Assembly (NCBI GenBank): GCA_022749755.1
Contig: CM040445.1
Location: forward strand, 13,785,182-13,849,181
DNA: 64,000 nucleotides
Origin: Azadirachta indica
Taxonomy: Eukaryota; Streptophyta; Magnoliopsida; Sapindales; Meliaceae
Direction of reading: 5' to 3'
Each line of letters opens with the position of its first letter. Within the stretch, counting starts at the first letter, position 1. The notes beneath the pieces were generated by a model. The model saw only the letters and a list, made by a program, of their open reading frames with translations, was not told the DNA's origin and did not search any database. Below are positions 50,011-61,250 of this stretch, piece after piece. A program made the position numbers and the translations under genes.

Positions 50011-52577
50011 CTTAAAATATAAGGCAAGAATAATAAAAGTCCCACCTATATAATTGGAGATCTTATGAAATAAGTTTATAAAAGTAATAACAAGTTATTT
50101 ATTATCTTAAACTATTATCAATAAAAAAAAAATCATAGTCATTCTTTTGGATAAGTTAAAAGGTTAAACTTAAGTTTTAAATGAACTTTATAACTCTATT
50201 AATTCATAGTAATGTATTAAAAGTATAAGATATACTGAATCAAAGTCAACCTAGATGAATGTGAAATTGGTTTGATTCTTAGAAAAGTTAGACATGCACT
50301 TAAAAACACTTATACGTACCAAGATGGTGTAGGACCATGATTGCACCAAATCAAAGAACAACAAAAAAAAAAAAAAGATTGAACTTAATGTAAGTGGTTA
50401 GTGCTCTAATTCACACTAAAGAGAGATTAGTTCATAAAAATATATTATATTTCATCTAATTGCCGTTAGGCATAATTAATTATTCAACAACAAGTTGATA
50501 GCGCAATAAATACCAACTTATATGTATTAGGTTAAATTTAGTGGTTAAAAATATCTTATATATTTTAAAATATGTGGAAAATTGTTGTGAATATAGAAGA
50601 GTAATTTCAAAATGCTAAATTCTACATTAGTTAATTACAAACCATTAGTAAAATTTATATAAAGAAATATTACTATAGTTAATTACAAACCATTAGTAAA
50701 ATTTATATAAAGAAATATTACTAAAGTTAACAAGTAAGTAAGGAGAATCCCCACCTATACAAGACTAGCCAGCGTAAGCTCAATCTAGGAGGCCCATCTG
50801 AAAAACATTTAATTTTGTATTGTGCATAAAAGAACCTTTCCACTACCCCTTGTATTTTGGGCCTTAACTCAAATTTTAAAAGTTTTATTATCGACTAATT
50901 ATTTTTAACTTTGGAAGTTGAATCAAAACAACTATATAACCAACCACCTACGTAGTTTAAATAGTTTAGGCCTCGCCGGAAAGGCCCAATCAAACTAAAT
51001 TAAATGAAACTAAATTATTTGATTCGGTTTGGTTTAATTTTATTCAATTTAAAATCAATAAAAATTTAACCCAAACGAAAATTTAATTTAGACCGAACAT
51101 AAATTAAGAGATATTTTTGTTTAAATTCTTAAAATTTATACAAATTGTAAATAAAGAGATATAAAAAAGTTTAAAAATTTATATAAAAATATTTTTAAAA
51201 AATTAAAATCAACAATTGAAAAAGTTAAAATTGAATTATAGAACCAAACGAAATTAGTTCAGATTCATTTAGTTCAATTTCAATCTTATATAAACCGAAT
51301 CTCACTTTGATTCGGGTCAGATCAGTTTCTTAAAAAATTAAATCGAAACTCGAAATTGACAAATTTGTCCTCCTCTACATTTAATTGTAGAGATGTTAAG
51401 ACACTTATGGTGATTGTCTTAATAGTGAAATTTTCTCCATCCCTATAGTTATTTCTTCAACCAAAAAATCTGTGCAAATATCAAATTTGTCTTCTTTCTC
51501 ATTACTTTTTCTAATTATTGGATTTAGGGTGCAGCCTTATAACAAATTTTATAATAATTATTATTATATTGTCATTTAATCTTTCTATAATAGAATAATA
51601 TTCTAAATAGGTAAAATTAGTTTTCAGAAAAGTGCCTAGCACACCTTAACGTTCGAAGTTTGATTTAAGAAAATGTCGAAATATTTATACGGTAATATTA
51701 AAACAATTTTATTATTTATTTATTTATTTATTTATTTTTACTTTTTGGGATTTGCTTGTCATATATAGAACAATGCTTAATATGTTACACAAAACAAATC
51801 ATTAGCAACATCATCTATTATCAAACATTTGTTAGGCCATCAACATCCAATTCACTTTTTTTTTTTTTAATGGGCACCAAAAAAATATATATATATATAT
51901 ATATATATGATTTATTAACCATACGAAAATATAAATAGAATATCTTTACTTTTACCCATTTGGTTCATTAATACAATTTTAAACTTCAGGAATCCAAGAA
52001 TATCCATCCGCTTCTTTTGTTGACTTCAAATTACACAAAGCTTTTACGTATCATTTGTTTATAAATATATTCAACAATCCTACCATTGTTTTCTTCCTTA
52101 CACTGCTTTAAAAATATAATGTGTGGAATAAAATCATGAAACTAGCAATATAAAAATATTACAAATTTGAAATTTTAAAAACTGTACAAATTTAACGTTT
52201 AAGATGAGAGGGTGCACGTCATAAATTATAAATTTACATCTTATTTTATAAAGATAATAGATTATTAAATAATATTCTACGTTATCATGACAAATCTATG
52301 TAAAATTTTTCAATTACTAAAAAAATATAGGTTGGTTTGCTAGTGAATGTGTCAATTGAATACACTTTATAATGTTTGACTTCGACTCATAGACTCTCAT
52401 TTGATTGGCCAAACGTGATGATGTGGATATTGTCTTTCTTAAACCAGTAAAAAGATTCCACGTGTACTTATACATTGTGCTTGGATACCTCTGATCATCA
52501 CCCCGCCAAGACAGCACATAGCACCGAACAGAAAAGCTTCTTCGAGATGACGATGGTTCCTCAAACGCTCAGGCAGT
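50011..52577. other. AT-rich intergenic DNA with old repeat debris
   Basis: Contains the 48-bp tandem repeat at 50629, a stretch at about 51000-51360 rich in cggtttggttt/aaaccgaa phrases on both strands (typical of worn transposon sequence) and an AT microsatellite at 51886-51908. No gene is seen. Confidence 0.45.
50629..50724 (+). repeat. 48-bp tandem repeat, two units
   Basis: Unit beginning AGTTAATTACAAACCATTAG occurs twice with one mismatch, followed by the start of a third unit (agttaac). It looks like a recent local duplication. Confidence 0.9.
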
Positions 52578-54923
52578 AACCGAAAATGCCCTTATTTGCT
52601 TTCATATTTTCAAAAGTACCCCTATCCATAAATTTCAATCAAACTTGTCCATTTTTTAATAATTTTGGACAAAAATACCCCCATATCCACACAATTAAAA
52701 CACACATTTTACTTTGTTTTCTTCTTTTTCTTCTTCAATTGACCACTCCAATAAAACAATCATAATGTTGTATAATTTGTATTAAATTCAAATAAATCTT
52801 GGAAATAAATTATTATTGATTCAATTTATAAATTTTATTTCAACATAAATATATTTGATAGTTAATGTCTCTCGAAAGTAAGATTTTGTAGAATTTAAAT
52901 CCAATCTAAACTATCCTACTTGAAAGTCTAAATTGAATGTTAGTTTCGAGCATTTTATTCGAAACCAACTTTCGACTAAAAGCACAACATTTATTTTGTA
53001 GGGCTTGAATTCGATTTGAACTGTTGTGTTCAAAAGTTTAACTTAAAAGTTAGTTTTGAGTAAAGTGTTCAAAAATCTTATTTGTACTATCGTGCTTAAA
53101 AGTTTAATTTGAAAATTAATTTCAAATAAAATAATCGAAACCAACTTTCTAATTAGATTTTCGAGTACGACAGTTTAAATTAGGTTCAAACTTTGCAAAA
53201 TCAAATTTTATATGTAAAATAAACCAAACTTATTCAATAAAAGAAAATCTACAATCATAACTTGTTCAAGCTTCGATTACCGTCAAACTAATGTCGCGAA
53301 TTGAAAGAAATTGACGACCCTGCTCGAAGGTCAATGTTACTCAAAGGTGAAGAACATGAAAAGTGCTCAAAACTACAAATAAGTAGATGTGATTTTATTT
53401 GAAAGATTATGGATATGAGGGTTGTTTCGTTCGAAAATGACAAATTAGAGCATGTTTTATTGAAATTTATGGAAGAAGGCATTTTTGAATTTTTGGGGGG
53501 CAAACATGGGTATTTTTGATTATTTCCCTAAAAATACCTTTGTTTGCCCCCAAAAATTTAAAAATGCTCTCCTTCATAAATTTCAATTAAACATGCCCTA
53601 ATTTGGCATTTTTAACCGAAACTATCCTCATGCCCATAATCTTTGAAACAAAATCACATCTACCCATTTGTGATTTCAAGCACTCTTCACATCCTTCACC
53701 TTCAGCAACGTCGACCTTCGAGCAACATTGTCAATTCCGATTGTCAACAATGTTGCTCGAAGGTCGACGTTGCTGAAGGTGAAGGATGTGAAGAGTGCTT
53801 GAAATCACAAATGGGTAGATGTGATTTTGTTTCAAAGATTATGGGCATGAGGATAGTTTCGGTTAAAAATGCCAAATTAGGGCATGTTTAATTGAAATTT
53901 ATGAAGGAGAGCATTTTTAAATTTTTGGGGGCAAACAAAGGTATTTTTAGGGAAATAATCAAAAATACCCATGTTTGCCCCCCAAAAATTCAAAAATGCC
54001 TTCTTCCATAAATTTCAATAAAACATGCTCTAATTTGTCATTTTCGAACGAAACAACCCTCATATCCATAATCTTTCAAATAAAATCACATCTACTTATT
54101 TGTAGTTTTGAGCACTTTTCATGTTCTTCACCTTTGAGTAACATTGACCTTCGAGCAGGGTTGTCAATTTCTTTCAATTCGCGACATTAGTTTGACGGTA
54201 ATCGAAGCTTGAACAAGTTATGATTGTAGATTTTCTTTTATTGAATAAGTTTGGTTTATTTTACATATAAAATTTGATTTTGCAAAGTTTGAACTTAATT
54301 TAAACTGTCGTACTCGAAAATCTAATTAGAAAGTTGGTTTCGATTATTTTATTTGAAATTAATTTTCAAATTAAACTTTTAAGCACGATAGTACAAATAA
54401 GATTTAAACTCTCAAAATAAGTATCGTATTTTTACTTGAAAGTTGGTTTTGAATTTAACTTTTGAATTAGACTTTTAAGCACAACATTCCAAATAGAATT
54501 TAAACTTTACAAAATAAATGTCATACTTTTACTCAAAAATTAATTTAGAATAAGGTATTCAAAACTAATTTTCGACTTAAACTTTTGAACATGACAATTC
54601 AAATTAAATTCAAACTCTGCAAAATCTTATTTTTGAAGAAAATCAACTATCAAATATATTTATCTTAAAATAAAGCTTGTAAAATGAATCAATAATAATT
54701 TATTATCAAGATTTCTTTGAAATTAATATAAATTATGCAATATGATGATTTTCGATTGGTGCAGTCAATTAAAGAAGAAGAAGAAAACAAAGTAAAATGT
54801 ACATATTTTAATTATGTGGGCATGGGTACTTTTGTCCGAACTGGTAAAAAAGGGACATATTTGGTTGAAATTTGTGGAGGTAGGCATTTTTGAATCTTTG
54901 GGACAAACAAGGGTATTTCGGTT
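52578..54923. mobile_element. 2.35-kb palindrome: nested inverted-repeat (foldback/MULE-like) elements
   Basis: The left end AACCGAAAATGCCCTTATTT matches, inverted, the right end aaataccgaa region at 54905-54923. The interior contains the same terminus facing outward again near 53490-53560 and 53920-53990. The structure is an outer element (52578 to about 53515), a central palindromic element (about 53518-53960) and an inverted copy of the outer element (about 53965-54923). The symmetry centre is near 53739, with a short loop. Inner arm parts are nearly identical: the same 71-codon open frame occurs in both arms with one residue changed. The outer parts are more diverged. Terminal phrase GGGAAATAA-C-AAAATACCC-TTGTTTGCCCC repeats at all four ends. 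No transposase is present. Confidence 0.8.
53518..53960. repeat. Central 0.44-kb perfect-hairpin element
   Basis: The two halves are inverted copies, meeting at cgaccttcgagcaacattg / caatgttgctcgaaggtcg around 53739. Each half starts at the shared terminus (ttccctaaaaatacctttg). It is a foldback unit inside the larger palindrome. Confidence 0.8.
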
Positions 54924-55717
54924 ATTTTCCGTTAATAAAACCAACTCTAAACCTTTCTCTTTCACGCACACAATCTTTATCCAATACTGTTCTTCTTTGG
55001 CTTTGCTTTTTAGTAAACCCTGCATCAAGATAGAATCATGAGCGTTCTTGCTTGCAACTCTTATTCTTTTCGTTGGCAGTTGTAGTTGGAGCAATCTTGT
55101 GAGTTTTGCAATTTCGTGAAATGGGTTTGTCGGATATGATTCAATGGAGCTAATCTGAGGTGGGGTTTGTGAAATATTCAGAATTTCGGATGAATTTCAT
55201 GTGCCAAGTTGTGGGTTTGAAGGTTTTGAATCTGCAATCCTTGAGGTAAGTTTTTAATTGTCTGGTTAGTCATAGTTGTTGACATTAGATTGGTTGGTGA
55301 AGTTGTAACTCGGGTTTTGAACTGTTTTGATGAGTTATTGGTGATTGGTTCTTTAAATTTGAAGGATTTGGAGGTGATAGATTATTGGGTTTTGAATTAG
55401 GTTTGGAGTGAGTACGATGTTTAGCTGAAATATGTGATGATGATGATTGAAAGTTGCATGTGTTTAATATATGTCAATGACAAGAATAGAAAGCTGTGGT
55501 AATTCTTTTTGTATAAATGGAAGTTGAAGTGACTGAGAGTAATACTTGAGAAATTCATTTATTGGTGTAAAGGTAATAAGTTGTTTGGCGTTTTTGGAGG
55601 AGTTACTAACATTCAAATTGTTTTCCGTACATTGTATCTGATGCACATATTTCTATAGGAAAGTGGGTTGTGGGGTTCTTCAACACTTTATAATATAACG
55701 AAGGGAAGAAATTTGAG
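54924..55717 (+). other. DUF639 gene promoter and 5' leader
   Basis: Lies between the palindrome and the first coding exon. A probable leader exon ends at ttgag|gtaag (donor 55246), and an acceptor ttctatag lies at 55651-55658, implying a leader intron of about 0.4 kb. The promoter must be squeezed against or inside the palindrome. Confidence 0.5.
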
Positions 55718-58700
55718 ATGGAAGTGTCAAGCAAAACAAGAAATATGCTCGAGGGGCTGGTAAGAGAAGGGTCATTCAAATGGTTGCTCGGCAGGCAGAG
55801 TTCCTTTGATGATGAATTTGAAGAGATGGGAAGATCTCCTTCTGCCCGGACGAATTGGATACAGGAGCTCTCTCCACTTGCTAATATAGTCGTTCGTAGA
55901 TGCTCAAAGTAAGTTTGGTACTTGTTGTTCACTTCGTTGTCATGGTTACTTTTATTTTATTTTATGCTTTTGAAAATGAAAATGAAAAAGAAAAATTCCA
56001 TAAGTTTTGTGAGACTTATGTTTTAATATGGTTAGAAGCTTTTTCTATGATTAGCTTCATGTGTTAGGTCTTTAGGTAGAGGCTGTTTCTTGACTATATG
56101 TTTCTTAGATGCTAGTTATTTGTCTTTTTAACTCCTTTGTATAATCTACTCATTGGAAAAAAAAAAAAAATTAAATGGTGCAGAATCCTTGGCATCCCCT
56201 CGAGTGAACTTAAAGAAAGCTTTAATGCAGAGGCTTCCGAGTCTGTAAAGCATCCATCTTGGTATGCAAGGAACTTTTTGGAATATTGTTGCTTCAGGGC
56301 ACTTGCGCTTTCAACTCAAGTAACAGGTCATTTAGCTGATAAAAAATTTCGGCGCTTAACATATGATATGATGCTAGCTTGGGAAGTTCCTGCAGTTTCA
56401 AGCCAACCTTTAGTTAATGTGAGTAGTATTATTAGTTGCCAGTGTTCGTCAGGAGCTCTTTTTCATCAATGTTGTGTAATTAATGTCCTTCTGTCTTTAA
56501 CAACATTTGAGTACAGATGATCTCAACCCGCCTTCCCTTGTTTTCAAAATACTTGTCTTATTATTGGTTTAATATGTTAATACCAGGGTATAGTAATATA
56601 AAATTGTCACACCTAGAGGTTTGGTATTTTCCATGAGCTATAGTATGTTTAGAGGCAATCAATCTCGTATATATGTGTGATTGTCTATCTATCTATCTAT
56701 TTTGTTCTCATTTGTGTCTATATATATGTGCTTCTGTATTTTGATTTGGCATTATTGGATGGTGTTATTATCTTTTAGGATCAGCAGTCTATTTAAGTTA
56801 TTTAAGAATTTTTTCAAGTGTATATACTCTCTGGCTAAACTTCCTATCTATGGGATTATATGGCCCTCATCTTTCTTTTTCTTTGTAGGCGGAGAAGGTT
56901 GCAGCATTTGAGGTAGATGATATATTTTATTAGTTGGGATCTACATTACCTCTGCATATCTGCCTATGATCTATTTATCTAGATGTACCTTTGTGTGAAG
57001 AAGTGTATGCCTGTATGATCATTGCGTTGGCATGATCAGATAGTCCTTATAACTTTAAAGGTCTATTAACTTGGCCATAGTATAATAAATGCGTGGAAGG
57101 TTATTGTGTCTTCTGTATGATGGAAAACTTGCTATTTATGCGGGTGTATGGCCCTCATTTAATTTGTAGGTAGATGGGGATGCCACAGTTGGGGTGGAGG
57201 CCTTCTCTAGAATAGCTCCAGCAATTCCGATCATTGCCAATGTAATTATCAGTGAAAATCTTTTTGAGGTGCTTACATCATCAACAGGTGGTCGGCTTCA
57301 ATTCTCCATTTTTGACAAATATATAAATGGATTAGAAAGGTAACTGGATCTCAATATAAATCTGCTATCCTGCTATCCCTGGTTTAAGACTTTTTTCCTT
57401 CCCTGTAGTATGCACCCAACAAAAGAGAAAGAATTTATTTTATTTTTAGATCTTGGGAATGTTATTTGGTCGTGGGTACTCTTAAGTAAAGCAAACAGCT
57501 AAACCCTTTCGCCCCGCCCTAATAAAGCTTCTTTAGGCCATGCTTTACTTGACTTAAAGGGATGCCGATACAATATTCCGTCAATCAAAGCATAATTCAA
57601 AGCTTGTTGTTTTACTGGCCTGGGACTTAAGAATTGGACTTCCTCTGTAATAATGTTGTTCACATAAGTTTCAATGCTAGCTTATTTAGAGGTGAGATTG
57701 GTAACAAAAGATTTTATATGCATTGGGATGAAATGACTGTTATAAATAAAAATATTTATTAAAAAAATAAAAGAAGTAAAAATAAATTTAGAAAAGGCAA
57801 CATTTTTAGGAAAAGAAATATTCTTTTTTCTTTATTTACTATATTATCTATTTTTTTTTCCCTTGGCCATGTATGATCTAGATTTAATTGTCTTAGATTT
57901 TCAGTATCAAGTTTGCATGCTTGATGGCAACGTTTTCCAAATAATAGGCACAAATACTTAGCCATAAAATTTGAATTGTTCATCTATATAGAGCAATAAA
58001 AAAGATGAAGACCCAGTCAGAATCATCTATTCTTTCTGCCAATCGATCATCAAGAGGTGAAAAGATTCTGGAGTTGGATGGGACAGTCACAACTCAACCA
58101 GTTCTAGAGCATGTAGGAATATCCACATGGCCAGGTTGGTTCATTTGATAACTAATTTTTGTTAACAACTTTTGGTAAAGAATGTAATTAAACCTACATT
58201 TAGGAGAAAATGGAGCATTAGTTGTTGATTCCCATGTGCCTATGAGTACTATTGGGCTATAAAAGTAAAAACACAATGTACTAGTGGCCTACTTATGCAT
58301 ATCCTGGTGTGTATGCAGGTCGGTTGACTCTGACAGATCATGCGCTTTACTTTGAAGCTCATCGAGTTGTATCCTATGACAAAGCTAAAATATATGATTT
58401 ATCAGAGGATCTGAAACAGGTCGTTAAACCTGAGTTGACTGGGCCATGGGGTACTCGACTTTTTGACAAGGCAGTTTTGTATAAATCAATTTCCTTGTAA
58501 GGCACGACACTTTGGTTTCTTATTTAATAGGAGACTTAAATGAAAGTTTCTTTTTGACAATGATAGTTGTATATGCTATGCCATTCTCCTCAAGTAAAAG
58601 TTCCCTTAAAACTTTATTAGCTGTTAACTCTAGATCATGTTTTTCTTGTAGATCAGAACCAATTGTCTTAGAGTTCCCTGAGCTTAAAGGGCATACACGT

Positions 58701-60823
58701 CGTGATTACTGGTTAGCAATTATCAGGGAAATCTTATATGTTCACAGATTTATAAAAAAGTTCCAAATTACAGGAGTTGAGAGGGATGAAGTGCTTTCAA
58801 AGGCTGTACTTGGAATCCTGCGACTGCAAGCCATTCAAGAAATTAGTACAGCTAATTCTGTATGCTGTGAGAATCTTCTGATGTTTAACCTATGTGATCA
58901 GCTTCCAGGAGGAGACTTGATACTGGAGACCCTTGCAAACATGTCAACTTTAAGGGAACTAGACCGGACTAACAGTTCTACAGCTGGAGGTGGAATGTAT
59001 TCAATCTCATCCTTGGCCATGATTTCTAACTTAGGGTTTGTGTTTGGACCAAGTTCAAGCAATTCCAACGAGACCAGGCTAGTAGTTGGTGAAATAGCTG
59101 TGGGAGATACGAGTGCTTTAGAAAGAGCAGTTAAGGAGTCTAGAAATAGCTACAAAAAGGTTGTACTAGCTCAAGAAACAGTTGATGGAGTTAAAGTAGA
59201 TGGTATTGACACCAATTTGGCAGTCATGAAGGTATTGCTAATAATACTTAATACATGGCTTTGCTGCCTACTTTGGAACCCTTATTAGCTGCAAATTCCT
59301 CCTTTCTTTGCGTTTCTCCTGTGTTCCTTGATGTAGAATGATACTATAAGATTTGTTTGGGAGTCGTTTTATTTTTTTGTGGAAACTTGTGTCATTTGTG
59401 TTGGTTTAGGTTTTCTTTTACATATCAGGTGTGGGTTACTAGTTTCTTTTTTCTACTGTCGTGGCCGTTATAAATAGGTTCCAAACTTTGCTTTTGGTGG
59501 TCACAGAAATTATATACTAATTGAATTGTGCACTGCTCCCAAGAAATCTGATAATATAATCCTGCATCACTCTTTTCCTTCTGATTATTTAAATGGAGAT
59601 TATAAATTGGAAATTTGAAGTTGCTTTCTGGTTGCTAACAGATTTATAAATGATCTCTCCTTTTCTTCTTTGCTAGGTGTTTATGCATGTGTGGTTGGTT
59701 TTAGGAGTGGGGGAAAGTGGAAAGATCATTATGTCAAAAGCTAAATCAATAAGGGACCATGTAATTTCATTAGAGCTATCAACATGTTTCTTAATGCTCA
59801 ACTTTTCATGTACTTGTAGGAGTTACTGCTTCCTGTTACAGAAGTTGGACGGTGGCTTCTTTCTCTGGCATATTGGGATGATCCTATGAAGTCTTCAGTG
59901 TTCTGTATGGTTTTTGCAATTGTCATTTGCAAGTAAGACACAAATTTAACTAACTTTTATCTATATTATTAGTTAATTAGTGAGTAGCTGGCATCATTTA
60001 TTTTGACATTGAAGCATGCTGATAAGTACTGAAACGCTGGAGATAGAGATAAAAAAAGGACCTCACATAAAGTTGCAATCAAGAAGAATACATTTGAGAT
60101 GTTTGAAACCTAACCTGTAGGGTTTTATTTTCATTATTTATATATTTATTATATGATGTTTCATACCATTTTCTTGCACAAATTATACCCAGCAGCTGGC
60201 TTTCCTGAGAACTAAATGGGATTTTGATTGTAGGGAATGGTTGGGGTATGCTTTTGCATTGATCCTCATCTTTTTTGCAATCTTTATGGTACTCACAAGA
60301 TGCTTGAACCAAGGCAAGCCAGTCAATGAAATCAAGGTAATAGCGCCACCACCTATGAGCACTATGGAGCAGCTTTTGGCTGTTCAAAATGCAATTTCTC
60401 AAGTTGAACAGCTCATCCAGGATGGAAACATCTTTCTTCTTAAGCTACGAGGCTTGCTGCTCACCATCTTTCCTCAGGTAGGTTTTGCACTCTGCACCTT
60501 ATTCAATTGTGAATTAGGGATTATGGTTTCTATGTTTAGTTCAATTTCATTCAATCGCATGCTAATACTCGTCCGGTTTGATTGTTGTGTTCCAGGCCAG
60601 TGAGAAATTTGCAGTTGCTCTTTTGTTAATGGCGTTGATTATGGTCTTTGTTCCAAGTAAGTACATAGTTCTACTGATATATTTCGAGATATTTACAAGA
60701 TATTCACCTCCAAGAAAAGCGAGCACAGAGAGAGGGATGAGAAGATTGAGAGAGTGGTGGTTCAGCATACCGGCAGCTCCTGTAATTCTGGAAAGAGAAA
60801 AAGAAGAGAAAAAGAAGAAGTAA
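55718..60823 (+). CDS. DUF639 family membrane protein (10 coding exons, about 701 aa)
   Basis: Exons 55718-55908, 56184-56418, 56889-56912, 57170-57339, 57992-58134, 58319-58496, 58652-59231, 59820-59932, 60234-60477 and 60596-60823 join in phase to 2106 nt. Recognisable blocks are WYARNFLEYCCFRALALSTQ, EAFSRIAPAIPI, DGTVTTQPVLEHVGISTWPG, GRLTLTDHALYFEA, ELTGPWGTRLFDKAVLYKSI and FPELKGHTRRDYWLAIIREI. The GRLTLTDHALYFE part is GRAM-like. Hydrophobic segments follow at about 534-567 and 631-660, and the tail is Lys/Glu-rich. This is the plant DUF639 family, whose molecular role is not established. The 24-nt third exon (AEKVAAFE) has good splice sites but could be skipped without changing frame. 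An open frame at 59677 lies inside intron 7 and is not part of the protein. The start codon follows the leader intron. Confidence 0.9.
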
Positions 60824-61250
60824 TATATGTACATTTGTATAATTTTTCAAACCTGTAAAGTAATGTTGTTGTACCAGAGAGATACGCCTCTGGAGTGTAA
60901 ATCTTGATGAATACCCAACGAAAGTAAGAAATTGTTCAACTCTTTGATACGGAGAATGTACATAATATTGGTTATGTCCTCAAAAAGGTTTTAGCATTTT
61001 CTTTTATTGGAATAAGTTGAATTCTTATGATTTTAAATGATTTGTGAAAACGACGTCGTTGATTACAACCAATAAAATCGCCTCTGTTCAAATAAATGGT
61101 GCTCGTTCATTTTTTGCATTGGCGGCAAAGTCTTCTCTACTTCTCCGTTACGTTTTCAGATAATGCTCACTCTATAACACATTCTTGATGCATGCATACA
61201 TTTAAATTGTGAGATAAGCTTATAGTTCTTGTTCCTTGGCATTAATTAAA
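60824..61250 (+). promoter_or_regulatory. DUF639 3' end and upstream region of the APC2-like copy
   Basis: The first 130 bases are the probable 3' untranslated region. The palindrome AACGACGTCGTT (61049-61060) with a nearby CCAAT (61068-61072) lies about 190 bp before the APC2-like ATG and could be its old promoter. ACGT-core palindromes are bound by bZIP factors. Confidence 0.45.

Noticed and set aside
53288..54190. Two almost identical 71-residue proteins (53503-53288 minus and 53975-54190 plus)
   Set aside because: They are the two arms of the palindromic element, not a duplicated gene; the frame shows no family features.
59677..59889. 70-aa open frame within the DUF639 gene
   Set aside because: It spans the end of intron 7 and reads exon 8 out of frame; splicing 59231 directly to 59820 restores the family sequence MKELLLPVTEVGRWLLSLAY.
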